Positions 26,863 through 35,909 are shown, numbered from the stretch's first letter. The stretch: DNA of 64,000 nt from Peribacillus frigoritolerans_B (GCF_044762665.1 NZ_JBIWES010000003.1:372001-436000), one strand, 5' to 3'. Program-made: numbers and translations. Notes: a model not told the origin generated them from the sequence alone.

Positions 26863-27870
26863 TTATTTTTTCAACAATAAATACATGAAATAAGGAGCAC
26901 CGATCAATGCAACCATGATACCTGCAGGAATCCCCTCTGGTTCAATTATATTACGGCCGATCGTATCGGCAAGCAGCAATAGCCATCCACCGATTAAAAT
27001 GGCAACCGGAATAAATAGTTGATTTCGAGGTCCTACCAAGGATTTTGCTATATGCGGGGACATAAGTCCAATGAAGGCAATTCCGCCTGTAACAGAAACG
27101 GCAGCGGCTGCCAGTGCTACAGCCGTGATCAGCAGGACGATCCGCTCCTTTTCAATCGATACACCGACCCCAATTGCGACCGGTTCACTTAAACCAAGCA
27201 GATTCAAACGATTTGCTTTATATAAAGTGAATGGAATGAGGATGATTAACCATGGAATGATTGCCCAAATGAAAGGCCAATCCGTGCCCCATATATTTCC
27301 CGCCAACCATTTTGCGATGAAATCGACCTTCGCTCGTTCCGCTGACGAAATAAGGACAATCATCAGGCCTGAAAGCGCCATTGAAAAACCTACGCCGATC
27401 AACACTAACCGAACGGGTTCAAGGCCACTCTTTCTCTTATATGAGAGGATATATATTAAACAGGCCGTCAGTAACGCTCCGATAAAACCGACAAGCGGAA
27501 CCATATAAACAAACGAACCAGCGTCAAGAGGGAAAAACAGAAAGAAAGCGGCAATGGCAACACCTGCTCCTGAGTTGATCCCGATGATTCCGGGATCGGC
27601 TAAATCATTACGTGTGATCCCTTGTAGAATGGCTCCCGACAGTGCAAGGGCCATGCCTGCTAAAAGGGTGATGATGATTCGCGGTAAGCGGACGGAAAAT
27701 AATATGAATTCCTCTTTAAACGTCCCATGCCCGAAGAGCGTTGGAAACAGTCGCCCTAAAGAAAGATTGGAATATCCCGAACACGTCCCAATAATGATCG
27801 TAATGATGATGAGTGCAGTCAATGCACCTATTATCCAACGCTGTTTTTTGACTAAAGCTGACTGGATCAT
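26863..27870 (-). CDS. yfhA: iron-siderophore ABC transporter permease (FecCD family)
   Basis: 335 residues, about nine to ten membrane helices, with FecCD signatures LAGMALALSGAILQGITRNDLADPGIIG (in parts: GMALALSGAILQG, RNDLADPGIIGI) and GGIAFIGLMSPHIAKSLVG. Half of the permease dimer for hydroxamate siderophores. It is the last gene of the operon and its ATG overlaps the stop of the preceding permease gene (ATGA), which implies coupling. With the binding protein and second permease it matches B. subtilis YfiY-YfiZ-YfhA (schizokinen/arthrobactin uptake), and nitroreductase yfhC lies nearby in both. Confidence 0.88.
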   Translation of the reverse strand: MIQSALVKKQRWIIGALTALIIITIIIGTCSGYSNLSLGRLFPTLFGHGTFKEEFILFSVRLPRIIITLLAGMALALSGAILQGITRNDLADPGIIGINSGAGVAIAAFFLFFPLDAGSFVYMVPLVGFIGALLTACLIYILSYKRKSGLEPVRLVLIGVGFSMALSGLMIVLISSAERAKVDFIAKWLAGNIWGTDWPFIWAIIPWLIILIPFTLYKANRLNLLGLSEPVAIGVGVSIEKERIVLLITAVALAAAAVSVTGGIAFIGLMSPHIAKSLVGPRNQLFIPVAILIGGWLLLLADTIGRNIIEPEGIPAGIMVALIGAPYFMYLLLKK

Positions 27871-28877
27871 GAAAATGCTTTACCTCCTTTACGCACGATT
27901 AGGAGGAAGAAAGGTAAACCTATCATCGCAACAACCGCTACCACAGGTGTTTCATATGGAGAATTGATCGTACGGCCGATCGTATCGGCTAGCAGCATGA
28001 AAGTGGCTCCCAAAATCGCAGACATTGGGAGGATGAATCGATAATCCGTACCCACGATAGCCCGAACGATATGCGGGACCATTAACCCGATGAACACCAT
28101 ATTTCCTACAAGTGCAACAGCAGCCCCTGCCAGGAGAATGATGACCACGAAGAGAACCGCCTTTATTTGTGTTGTCTTTTGCCCTAAGCCTACGGCCACT
28201 TCTTCACTTAAGCTAAGTATGGTGAGCTGTCTGGAAAAGATAAGGGAGATTAGGATGCCTATTAAAATGAACGGAGCGATTACGCGAAGCTGCTCCCATG
28301 AAGTTCCGATATTTCCGCCCGCTGTCCACATCGATACATCTTTTGATACCTTGAAATATATGCCGACCCCTTCCGAAACGGCAAATAGGAATGCAGAGAC
28401 TGCAGCACCAGCCAATACGATCCGTAAAGGGGAAAATCCTCCCTTTTTCATCGCACCGATTCCGAAAACCATGGTTGCCCCGACAGCGGAACCTATAAAA
28501 CACGCAATCATGATCCCTAAATTATTAGCATTTGGAATAAATGCCAAAGTAATGGCGAGACCTGCATTGGCTCCTGCCGTCAATCCAAGCAACCCCGGAT
28601 CGGCAAGTGGATTCCTGGTCATTCCCTGCATGATGGCACCAGAAACGGCAAGCGCTGCACCAACAAAGATTACCCCCACTTCACGAGGGAAACGGATTTC
28701 ACGAATGATTGAAATCTTTTCACCGGTAGCATTCGATGTCAGTGCTTGCCAGACATCTTTAGCGGTAACATCAGCCGCACCAAATGCCATTGAAATAATG
28801 AACATGCCTATAAAGGCAAAGATCGCTATGATCAGTTTACTTATAAATGGGATGAAACGTTGATTTTCATTAGTCAT
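27867..28877 (-). CDS. yfiZ: iron-siderophore ABC transporter permease (FecCD family)
   Basis: 336 residues, ten membrane helices, with SGAIMQGMTRNPLADPGLLG and GNMVFIGLMVPHIVRAIVG, the cytoplasmic loop that docks on the ATPase. Partner of the product of 26863-27870. An intercistronic hairpin at 28911-28936 lies just upstream and probably lowers expression of both permeases relative to the binding protein. The ribosome binding site is weak (AGAGATGAGAGAG). Confidence 0.88.
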   Translation of the reverse strand: MTNENQRFIPFISKLIIAIFAFIGMFIISMAFGAADVTAKDVWQALTSNATGEKISIIREIRFPREVGVIFVGAALAVSGAIMQGMTRNPLADPGLLGLTAGANAGLAITLAFIPNANNLGIMIACFIGSAVGATMVFGIGAMKKGGFSPLRIVLAGAAVSAFLFAVSEGVGIYFKVSKDVSMWTAGGNIGTSWEQLRVIAPFILIGILISLIFSRQLTILSLSEEVAVGLGQKTTQIKAVLFVVIILLAGAAVALVGNMVFIGLMVPHIVRAIVGTDYRFILPMSAILGATFMLLADTIGRTINSPYETPVVAVVAMIGLPFFLLIVRKGGKAFS

Positions 28878-28910
28878 CTGTCTCTCTCATCTCTTTTTTT
28901 ATAGAATAAA

Positions 28911-28936
28911 AGGAGAGGAATTGGAATCCCTCTCCC
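28911..28936 (-). terminator. intercistronic hairpin (attenuator) between yfiY and yfiZ
   Basis: GGAGAGGGATTCC / GGAATTCCTCTCC-type stem on the - strand followed by TTTTATT. It sits inside the operon, where partial termination favours the binding protein. Confidence 0.65.
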
Positions 28937-28944
28937 TCGCAGTA

Positions 28945-29865
28945 TTATTTTCCAAGAAAACTTTTGGAAAAGAAGTCTAATTGGTAATCTAATGTTATTG
29001 GGTCATTGAAGTAGAATTTTTTTGCATCAGCTTCATATAGTTTATTATTTTTAACGGCAGGTATGTTTTTAAACGTGTCAGTTTGTTGGAATGAATTGTC
29101 CTGATCTTTGTTATTGCTCAAAATCACATAATCACCGGCATAGTCTTTCAGGACTTCTAATGATAAGGCAAAGTAACCATCTTTCAACGCCACTTCTTTT
29201 ACCTTTTCAGGCATGCCCAATTTCATTTCTTGATAAAGGATTTCCGTTCCACGGCCCCAATTATCACCGTATACATAGAACTGTTTGTCAAACTTTTCGA
29301 AAACGGAAACAGTAGCATCTTCTCCAATTTTAGCTTTAATTTCATCACCAGTTGTTTTTGCCCGTTTTTTGAAATCATCCACCCATGCTTGAGCTTCTTT
29401 TTCTTTATTCAAAAGTTTACCGATTTCTACGTGCTGTGTTAAATAGTCCACTTTTCCGTATGTATATGTTACGGTTGGAGCAATTTCCTTTAATTTATCG
29501 ACATTTTTAATCGTGGATAAACCAATGATTAAATCCGGATTCAACTCGATGATCTTTTCCAGGTTTTCGTCCGTCACTTCTTCAACATCTTTTAACTCTT
29601 TAAAATTCGGGTTCATTTTAGACCATGAATCAACCCCTACAAGGTTAACATCCAAAGCCATTACGTTACCTGCGAAAGATGATAGTACTAAAACACGCTG
29701 AGGATCTGCCGGAACTTCAACAGGACCATTTTCAGATTGATATGTGATGGTACCTGATTTTTCCTTTTTGGAATCGGAGCTTTTTTCTTTTTCGGCTGAC
29801 TCGTTACCACAAGCGCTAATAATTAACACTAACAGCAGTATAAACGGGATCATTATCTTTTTCAT
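28945..29865 (-). CDS. yfiY: siderophore-binding lipoprotein
   Basis: 306-residue type III substrate-binding protein, lipid-anchored. The signal peptide has the lipobox ISAC (cleavage before the Cys at residue 19) and is followed by a Ser/Lys/Glu-rich linker (20-40). The PBP domain carries VLVLSSFAGNVMALDV and NPDLIIGLSTIKN. Its start overlaps the end of the ATPase gene by 50 bases; ATG at 29865 follows AAGGAGATTTGACAACAA. By gene neighbours it corresponds to B. subtilis YfiY, which binds schizokinen and arthrobactin with iron. Confidence 0.9.
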   Translation of the reverse strand: MKKIMIPFILLLVLIISACGNESAEKEKSSDSKKEKSGTITYQSENGPVEVPADPQRVLVLSSFAGNVMALDVNLVGVDSWSKMNPNFKELKDVEEVTDENLEKIIELNPDLIIGLSTIKNVDKLKEIAPTVTYTYGKVDYLTQHVEIGKLLNKEKEAQAWVDDFKKRAKTTGDEIKAKIGEDATVSVFEKFDKQFYVYGDNWGRGTEILYQEMKLGMPEKVKEVALKDGYFALSLEVLKDYAGDYVILSNNKDQDNSFQQTDTFKNIPAVKNNKLYEADAKKFYFNDPITLDYQLDFFSKSFLGK

Positions 29866-30664
29866 TTGTTGTCAAATCTCCTTTTAGTAAATTGTATGTA
29901 CTGCACATTGGTTTGTTCGTTCGTTGATCTCGTCCGATTACCGCATCAATATGGAATACTTCCTTAAGCACTTCATGAGTGATGACTTCTTCACAATCTC
30001 CGGCTTTGACTATTTCCCCGTCCTTTAAGGCAATGATATAGTCGGCAAAGCGAGCAGCTTGGTTCAAATCATGAAGAACCATGACAATTGTGCGTCCCTG
30101 TTCTATATTCAGCCTCTGTAATAATTCCAGGACCTCCAGTTGATGCGCCATATCCAAATAGGTGGTCGGCTCATCAAGGAAGATGATTTCCGTTTCCTGG
30201 GCAAGGGCCATCGCAATCCAAACACGCTGGCGCTGACCTCCTGATAGAGCATCCACCGGACGGAACTTGAAGTCTTTCGTGCCGGTCACTTCAAGGGCCC
30301 AATCAATCACATCATAGTCTTTTTGGGTCAGGCGCCCAAAACCTTTTTGATAGGGAAAGCGCCCATATGATACGAGCTCCCCAACCGTCAATCCGCTTGC
30401 ACTCTCGGGTGTCTGCGGAAGTATGGCCATTTTTCTTGCAAGGATCTTAGTGCTTTCTTTTGAGATATTCACCCCATCTAAAACAACCGTACCTGATTGA
30501 TTAGGAATGATTCTGGTGATCGCTTTCAAAAGTGTCGATTTCCCACACCCATTTGAACCGATGATCGTTGTAATTTTTTTATCTGGAATTTCCACACTGA
30601 GATCTTTTACAATTAAACGTTCACCATAACCAATATTCAAATTCTCTGTATATAGGCGAACCAT
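29816..30664 (-). CDS. siderophore ABC transporter ATPase (FecE/YusV type)
   Basis: 282 residues. Walker A GSNGCGKST near 37-45, Q loop LPQTPES, signature LSGGQRQRVWIAMAL near 138, Walker B EIIFLDEPTTYLD and the switch His in VLHDLNQAARF. It energises the YfiZ-YfhA permease. In B. subtilis that system borrows YusV from another locus; here an ATPase gene is the first gene of the operon, directly behind a Fur box. Start ATG follows GGAGGTTAAAAA. Confidence 0.94.
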   Translation of the reverse strand: MVRLYTENLNIGYGERLIVKDLSVEIPDKKITTIIGSNGCGKSTLLKAITRIIPNQSGTVVLDGVNISKESTKILARKMAILPQTPESASGLTVGELVSYGRFPYQKGFGRLTQKDYDVIDWALEVTGTKDFKFRPVDALSGGQRQRVWIAMALAQETEIIFLDEPTTYLDMAHQLEVLELLQRLNIEQGRTIVMVLHDLNQAARFADYIIALKDGEIVKAGDCEEVITHEVLKEVFHIDAVIGRDQRTNKPMCSTYNLLKGDLTTNEKDNDPVYTAVSVNY

Positions 30665-30710
30665 TTTTTAACCTCCATTTACTGAAAAATAGGTAAGTAA
30701 AAACTCAAAT

Positions 30711-30729
30711 GAAAATGATTATCATTATC
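30711..30729 (-). promoter_or_regulatory. Fur box of the siderophore operon
   Basis: GAAAATGATTATCATTATC on the + strand agrees with the 19-bp Fur consensus GATAATGATTATCATTATC at 18 positions. It covers the likely transcription start of the operon, so iron-loaded Fur should block it. Confidence 0.95.
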
Positions 30730-30741
30730 CACTACTTAATT

Positions 30742-30770
30742 ACTATAATTCTATCTAAATATATTGTCAA
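30742..30770 (-). promoter_or_regulatory. SigA promoter of the siderophore operon
   Basis: TTGACA (30770-30765), a 17-base spacer, TATAGT (30747-30742), on the - strand. The Fur box begins 13 bases downstream of the -10. Confidence 0.88.
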
Positions 30771-30854
30771 TGGTAATTTCATGGGTATATAAGAAGAAAA
30801 CCTGACAGGATTTTTGGGGCAAATCCGTATTACCGACTGACAAATGAACACAAT

Positions 30855-30885
30855 AAAAGACCCCGGGGGCACTTCCGGGATCTTT
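30855..30885 (-). terminator. terminator of yfhC
   Basis: AAAGATCCCGG ... CCGGGGTCTTTT on the - strand, about 60 bases past the yfhC stop. Confidence 0.75.
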
Positions 30886-30944
30886 ACTGTTTGGCTCATA
30901 CTCAGGACTTTGGCAAGAATACTCCTAATAGGCCATTTCATTAA

Positions 30945-31703
30945 TCAATGTTTCTTTAATCCTTGCTTCTCAACATAATCTTTCATGTACAGCCTGCTTT
31001 TCTTTCCAAGCATTCCAGCCATTTGCCCGGTCCAGGTGTCTTTTCGTTTACCTTTAGTCCGAAGCTTGTAATAACTGGAAATCGTTTCATTATACCCCTC
31101 AAGTTGTCCGATGAACTCTTGCTTATCCTCCTGATATCCATTTTCATGATAGATATTGGACAGCGGCAAACGCGGCTTTTTATCCGAACGGTTTTTCGGA
31201 TATCCGACCACTAGAGCGAATAATGGTATAACGCGATGCGGTATATTCAAAATCGCTGACACTTCCGGGAGATTATTGCGGATCCCGCCTATATAGCAAA
31301 TGCCAAGATCCATCGATTCTGCCGCCAATGCTGCATTTTGGGCCGCAAGGGCCGCATCAATACAGGCAACCATGAATTTCTCGGTACTTTCAATCGATTC
31401 GGACAGATCCGTGTTTTCCATTTCGGAAACCATATCCTGACGATATAAATCGGCGCAAAAGACGAATAGATGTCCATTCTTCTCTACATATGACTGTGGT
31501 CCGGCAATTTCAGCAAGCTTGGCTTTCTTTTCCGGATCGGTTACCCCTATGATTGAATACGCTTGAATATAACTTGAAGTCGATGCTGCTTGGGCACATT
31601 CCACAATCGTATTGATTTGCTCCTCAGACAGTATCTTGTCCTCAAAAGAACGAATGGAACGGTGATCTAAAATCTTCTCAATAATGTTATTCAATGCTCC
31701 CAC
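30945..31703 (-). CDS. yfhC: NADPH-dependent nitro/flavin reductase (NfsA family, YfhC-like)
   Basis: 252-residue FMN-dependent oxidoreductase. The HRSIRSFEDK motif near 14-23 and the helix QAASTSSYIQAYS near 37 form the FMN phosphate and ring site; LGICYIGGIRNN and the VVGYPKNRSDKKPRLP stretch are typical of the NfsA/FRP group. It reduces flavins, nitroaromatics or quinones; next to siderophore uptake a role in ferric-siderophore reduction is attractive but unproven. GTG at 31703 is the longest start; TTG at 31694 is equally well spaced from AGGGGTG. Confidence 0.88.
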   Translation of the reverse strand: MGALNNIIEKILDHRSIRSFEDKILSEEQINTIVECAQAASTSSYIQAYSIIGVTDPEKKAKLAEIAGPQSYVEKNGHLFVFCADLYRQDMVSEMENTDLSESIESTEKFMVACIDAALAAQNAALAAESMDLGICYIGGIRNNLPEVSAILNIPHRVIPLFALVVGYPKNRSDKKPRLPLSNIYHENGYQEDKQEFIGQLEGYNETISSYYKLRTKGKRKDTWTGQMAGMLGKKSRLYMKDYVEKQGLKKH

Positions 31704-31732
31704 CCCTATAGAATATGTAAAGTAAAGTATCC

Positions 31733-31761
31733 ATCATCGGGGCTGAAATGCCCCCGATGAT
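31733..31761. terminator. terminator between yfhC and trmL
   Basis: ATCATCGGGG / CCCCGATGAT, a perfect 10-bp stem 14 bases past the trmL stop on the - strand. Confidence 0.75.
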
Positions 31762-31775
31762 AGAATTGATGAACC

Positions 31776-32264
31776 TCAACCTTTTGTTTTCAAATCCAAT
31801 TCACGGTAATTTTGCTGTCTCAGTGCTTCATAAACCAAGATGGCAGCCGTGTTCGACAGATTAAGGGAACGTACTTTATCCGTCATTGGAATCCGCAGGC
31901 ACCGATCCATATTTTCTTGGATCAACTCTTTCGGGAGACCCGTCGTTTCACGGCCAAAAATGAAGTATATCTCACTGTCTTGGTCACTGTAGTCGAAGCT
32001 GGAATGCGGCTGCTCCCCGAATTTCGTCAAATAATAAAATTCACCGCCGGCATTCCTTTCAAAAAATTCCTCTAACGAATCATAATAATGAATCTTTACA
32101 TTCTCCCAATAATCGAGCCCGGCCCGTTTGAGCTGTTTGTCATCCGTCGAGAAACCGAGCGGGCGAATGAGATGTAAAGACGTATCCGTCCCTGCACATG
32201 TTCTTGCGATATTTCCTGTATTTGCTGGAATCTGTGGTTGATATAAAACTACATGTATTGACAC
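31776..32264 (-). CDS. trmL: tRNA (cytidine/uridine-34 2'-O)-methyltransferase TrmL
   Basis: 162-residue SPOUT methyltransferase that 2'-O-methylates the wobble base of tRNA-Leu isoacceptors. Motifs: NTGNIARTC at 15-23, the trefoil-knot SAM site FGRETTGLP near 102 and MTDKVRSLNLSNTAAILVYE near 127 (motif 3). B. subtilis calls it cspR. Start is GTG at 32264 behind AGAGGTG. Single gene between terminators; queG lies close by, as in B. subtilis. Confidence 0.95.
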   Translation of the reverse strand: MSIHVVLYQPQIPANTGNIARTCAGTDTSLHLIRPLGFSTDDKQLKRAGLDYWENVKIHYYDSLEEFFERNAGGEFYYLTKFGEQPHSSFDYSDQDSEIYFIFGRETTGLPKELIQENMDRCLRIPMTDKVRSLNLSNTAAILVYEALRQQNYRELDLKTKG

Positions 32265-32331
32265 TTCATTTTCACCTCTAGTTTGAACTTCACCTTAATT
32301 ATAGCATTAAACAAAAAAGACTAAAAACCAA

Positions 32332-33195
32332 TCACCCTCCATCCAAAATCACAAAGAATTTATAAACGATGTTCGGTGTATATCTGGTTGAATCCTCATA
32401 TGTCCAATACCGGTGACGGCTGTTCATCGTATGTGCATTCACAAGCGGCATCCCGTCCTGATCCTTAGCCGTTACGATCAAGTTATGATCAAACCGTCCG
32501 TCCCCTTCGAAGTCTATGCAGAGGATATCACCCAAATTCAATTCCTTTGCCGACCCCACCTGCTTTGTCCTGATGGCATTCCCGGCTTTAAGCAGATGAT
32601 ATAAAGAATGGGCCGTCGTCCATGTGTAGCTCCAGCTTTTCCCTCTTATCCACCAGCCCTTATTTTTATTTGGCGCCCCCCACATAGGTATTCCCCCTGC
32701 ATGTAAACATTGTGAAATGTAATTCGTACAATCATCAGTGAATTTATAATAAGCGGGATTGAATTCGTTCCACCAACGCTCGGCATATTGGACTGCCTTC
32801 ATTCGATCATACTTATATGCGAGACGATCTGCGCCTGGATCACATTTTGGCGGTGCCTCTTCGGATTCAAAGCTGGGAATCAGCTCACGTTCATCCACTA
32901 TATACCCATTTCGAAACCGTGCCTCCCTTTCTTCCATTTCTTCTTCTATATAAAATGAATCTTCCTGTTTCAATAAATATTGCAGATGCACATGATATGT
33001 CAGGACTGTATCACTGTCTTCCTTTTTCTTCGAATGTACCTTGCCTGCCGCATTCACCCGAACAATTTCGGCAGCGCGGTTCCTCATCATTTCCTTCTTC
33101 AAATGTAACTTCCTTTCACCCCGTTCCAGATCATCGGAAGTATAAAACTCCACCCTCTCTTGTAAAAGGCGTTGCAATTGTTCCCTCAAGTTCAT
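32332..33195 (-). CDS. yhbB: YhbB-like protein with C-terminal amidase domain
   Basis: 287 residues. The N-terminal half is charged and unassigned; residues about 125-285 form a putative amidase domain (Amidase_6) with the nucleophile Cys in DDCTNYISQCLHAGG, a conserved Trp-rich stretch (WWIRGKSWSYTWTTAHSLY) and a His in DHNLIVTA. Such domains resemble cysteine hydrolases of cell wall enzymes, but there is no signal peptide. The frame runs to 33252; AAGGAGGGC lies just before ATG at 33195, and a TTG at 33189 has better spacing. Adjacent to queG, as yhbB and yhbA are in B. subtilis. Confidence 0.82.
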   Translation of the reverse strand: MNLREQLQRLLQERVEFYTSDDLERGERKLHLKKEMMRNRAAEIVRVNAAGKVHSKKKEDSDTVLTYHVHLQYLLKQEDSFYIEEEMEEREARFRNGYIVDERELIPSFESEEAPPKCDPGADRLAYKYDRMKAVQYAERWWNEFNPAYYKFTDDCTNYISQCLHAGGIPMWGAPNKNKGWWIRGKSWSYTWTTAHSLYHLLKAGNAIRTKQVGSAKELNLGDILCIDFEGDGRFDHNLIVTAKDQDGMPLVNAHTMNSRHRYWTYEDSTRYTPNIVYKFFVILDGG

Positions 33196-33340
33196 GCCCT
33201 CCTTCTTACCATCTATGCTAATGTGTATGTACGAGGGCATGGACAAAAACACAACTTCATAAATGTCGGAGTTTCAATCCTATAACCATAATGAACCTTT
33301 TTATATAGATTTTCCTTGAAGGCACCGGAATATTTCAAGC

Positions 33341-33380
33341 AAAAAAGCCGCCCCGTTATATTTACAGGGCGGCTTCATTT
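33341..33380 (-). terminator. terminator of queG
   Basis: AAGCCGCCC / GGGCGGCTTTTTT on the - strand, directly after the queG stop. Confidence 0.95.
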
Positions 33381-33386
33381 TAGATA

Positions 33387-34526
33387 TCATTTTGTTTCCA
33401 AGGTAAACTGCAGTCCTTTCTCAATTTCCGCCAGTACCTCTTCATCCATTTCCTTCATTCGTGCTTCCTCCAGAATGGAAACGGCCTGCTCCCGGCCAAT
33501 TTTCCCAACTGCCCAGGCCGCCGTCCCCCGGATGACCGGCCGCGGATCATCCTTCATGACCCGTATCAATTGAGGCAATGCCGTTTCGTCCTTGAAGTGG
33601 GCCAATGCTAAAATGGCATTTCGTTGGATTGGTTTTTTACCGCGCCAAGAGCCGGATACATGGCCATATGTCTCTTTGAAGTCCCGATTTGAAATCGTAA
33701 GCAGGGGTTTCAACAGCGGTTTCGCCAACTCGGGGTCGGGTTCCATTTCTTCATGAAAATGAAAATCCATTCCTTTGTTTTTCGGACAAACGGTCTGACA
33801 AGTATCACACCCATACAAACGATTGCCTATTTTCGTCCTGAATTCATCCGGAAGGAAACCTTTTGTCTGCGTTAAGAACGCAATGCAACGCTTGGAATTT
33901 AGCTGCCCTCCCTGAACAAGCGCACCAGTCGGACAAACATCGACACATTTATTGCATGTTCCGCATTGATCTTCCATCGGTTGATCCGGTTCAAATGGCA
34001 GGTTGGTAATCATGTCTCCCAAGTATACATAAGAACCGAATTCAGGTGTGATGATCATACTGTTTTTTGCACTCCAGCCAATTCCTGCACGCTCAGCAAC
34101 TGCCCTATCTGATAATTCGCCCGTATCAACCATGGACTTTGTCATTGCCCCTGGCACCTTATCTTTAATGAAATCCTCAAGTAACTGCAATTTATTACGA
34201 AGGACGGTATGATAATCCGTTCCCCAAGAAGCCCGGCAAAAGATCCCGCGGCGATCACTTTTTGTACTTTGCGGAGCATCCTTCAATTTCGAAGGATATG
34301 CAAGCGCAATCGAAATGATGGATTGCGGTTTATCGAATATCAATTCTGGCCTTACCCTTTTTTCTATATCGGCTTCTTCAAACCCTGACTGATAATCAAG
34401 TTCCTGTTGACGTATCAGCCGACCTTTCAGTTCAGTGAAAGCCGTGGCCGATGTAAAGCCGATTTTATCGATGCCGATTTCCTTACTATATAAAATCACT
34501 TCTTGCTTGAATGAGTTCATATCCAT
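33387..34526 (-). CDS. queG: epoxyqueuosine reductase
   Basis: Last step of queuosine synthesis: reduces epoxyqueuosine in tRNA, using cobalamin and two 4Fe-4S clusters. 379 residues. An N-terminal catalytic domain (Asp in MVDTGELSDRAVAERAGIG-type segment, split: VDTGELSDR, AERAGIGW) is followed by ferredoxin motifs CGTCNKCVDVCPTGAL near 192 and CDTCQTVCPKNKG near 241, then HEAT-like repeats to the end. ATG at 34526 follows TAGGTGATTAAT; the frame is open to 34535. Terminator at 33341. Confidence 0.95.
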   Translation of the reverse strand: MDMNSFKQEVILYSKEIGIDKIGFTSATAFTELKGRLIRQQELDYQSGFEEADIEKRVRPELIFDKPQSIISIALAYPSKLKDAPQSTKSDRRGIFCRASWGTDYHTVLRNKLQLLEDFIKDKVPGAMTKSMVDTGELSDRAVAERAGIGWSAKNSMIITPEFGSYVYLGDMITNLPFEPDQPMEDQCGTCNKCVDVCPTGALVQGGQLNSKRCIAFLTQTKGFLPDEFRTKIGNRLYGCDTCQTVCPKNKGMDFHFHEEMEPDPELAKPLLKPLLTISNRDFKETYGHVSGSWRGKKPIQRNAILALAHFKDETALPQLIRVMKDDPRPVIRGTAAWAVGKIGREQAVSILEEARMKEMDEEVLAEIEKGLQFTLETK

Positions 34527-34631
34527 ATTAATCACCTACGTTCATTCAGTATTCACATTGAAGCTTGAATCCATTTCAAACCATTGCTATCTATGATAAA
34601 CTAATTGCAATCATTTTTGGAGGTGAAACGG

Positions 34632-35300
34632 TTGGAAATTACCGTATCAGCTAATCTTAGCAGTAAAATCCCTGAATTCAAAGTCGGGATCATTACATAT
34701 GAAAACATCGAAGTAGGTCCCTCCCCGCAAATGGTGAAAGGAAGACTTCAATTATTTCAGGAAGCTCTTTTCTTCGACCTTGAAGAAAAGGAATTGACCG
34801 ACTTTTCCGGCATTAAAGTGTGGCGGGAAATTTTCAAGGCTACAGGAACAAACCCGTCACGGTATCGTCCCTCCGTGGAAGCCCTTTACCGCCGCATAAA
34901 AAAACAGAATTACTTGACACCCATCCATTCGGCCATCGATTTGAATAATTTCTTCTCCCTGTTATATGAAGTTCCGATCGGCATTTATGATGCTGAAAAA
35001 TTATCAGGAGACATCTCGATTAAGATTGGCGAGGTGTCAGATGGTTATGATGGTTTGAACGGCCGCTTGAATTCCATGGAAAATATGATTACTTCAGCCG
35101 ACCATGAAGGCCCATTCGGTAGTCCTTACGTTGATTCAGAACGCACGAAAGTCACCGAAGAAACGAAAAAAGCCATCCAAATCATTTATTTACAACCCAA
35201 TACTTCAACCACGGAAGCAAATCAGTTAACGAAATCCTTGATGGAAATGTTCCTTGAAATTCACGGTGGTGAAGGGACTTACTCAATTATAGAAGGATAA
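34632..35300 (+). CDS. B3/B4 tRNA-binding-domain protein
   Basis: 222 residues that align in type with the B3/B4 domain of phenylalanyl-tRNA synthetase beta chain: GIKVWREIFKATGTNPSRYRPS (split: VWREIFKATG, NPSRYRPS), EALYRRIKK and DLNNFFSLLYEVPIGIYD. Free-standing members are common in Bacillus; some edit or bind tRNA, but the function is not established. The frame is open to 34605; TTG at 34632 lies behind TTTGGAGGTGAAACGG. Divergent from queG. Confidence 0.85.
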   Translation: MEITVSANLSSKIPEFKVGIITYENIEVGPSPQMVKGRLQLFQEALFFDLEEKELTDFSGIKVWREIFKATGTNPSRYRPSVEALYRRIKKQNYLTPIHSAIDLNNFFSLLYEVPIGIYDAEKLSGDISIKIGEVSDGYDGLNGRLNSMENMITSADHEGPFGSPYVDSERTKVTEETKKAIQIIYLQPNTSTTEANQLTKSLMEMFLEIHGGEGTYSIIEG

Positions 35301-35317
35301 TTAAATCGAACGGATAT

Positions 35318-35348
35318 AAACCCTTTCCACAATCGGAAGGGGTCTTTT
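35318..35348 (+). terminator. terminator of the B3/B4 gene
   Basis: ACCCTTTCC / GGAAGGGGT with CTTTT after it. Confidence 0.8.
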
Positions 35349-35444
35349 CATTATTGTTCCAATTAATAAAACCAGTCCGCTAGTATCAGCATCAAGGATC
35401 ACCTAGTCTTAAACTTGGTTCGGGATGAGTCTAGCCTACGGTTT

Positions 35445-35560
35445 TTTCTTAAATTACATTCCAGTTGATTCCACAAACCCGCTCCCTTTCCGCCGACTGT
35501 CTGCCAAGCCCCCTCGCCTTAAACGCCTCCCGGGTCTTTTGCTATCCAGTTTACATGGTT
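35445..35560 (-). repeat. type A repeat body, inverted and degenerate
   Basis: Contains CCGCTCCCTTTCCGCCGACT, CTGCCAAGCCCCCTCGCC and GCTATCCAGTTTAC, i.e. the body of the type A repeat read backwards. The GTAGACAAAC hairpin is absent from this copy. Confidence 0.7.
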
Positions 35561-35637
35561 ACTTTCTGCCTTTCGAATAGATAATCATCGATGGCTACAT
35601 AGCCGGGCATGCCTTTCGCTTCCCCATTAACAAAAAA

Positions 35638-35697
35638 GCACAAACTTAGTCAATCTGATTCTACTAACGTAGTTAATCACATTGACTAAGTTTGTAC
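35638..35697. repeat. 60-base foldback element
   Basis: Perfect 15-bp inverted ends ACAAACTTAGTCAAT / ATTGACTAAGTTTGT enclose a smaller palindrome CTACTAACGTAG. No ORF. It resembles the hairpin of type A repeats in base composition but not in sequence. Possibly a miniature foldback element; 35698-35909 holds nothing else I recognise. Confidence 0.6.
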
Positions 35698-35909
35698 TGT
35701 ATCGAACCCCCACACACTCCCGGATGGAGGATAATCAAAAATTAAAAACTCCATTTTTCGGGTATAACATACTGTATTACCGCTTCGATAAAATGCAGGC
35801 AATTTGGACAATAAAAAAATCCCACTGTAAACAGTAGAATTCTTGTAATAATATTTAAACGCAAAGCTTCGTTCTCCAGGTAACGAAACCCTACGTTATG
35901 AGTATGTAT

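Noticed and set aside
27071..27508. 145-codon + strand frame opposite yfhA
   Set aside because: Antisense shadow of the permease gene with the same biased composition.
28090..28863. 257-codon + strand frame opposite yfiZ
   Set aside because: It lies entirely antisense to a clear FecCD permease, is Met/Pro/Thr-rich as expected from reversed hydrophobic codons, and has no ribosome binding site.
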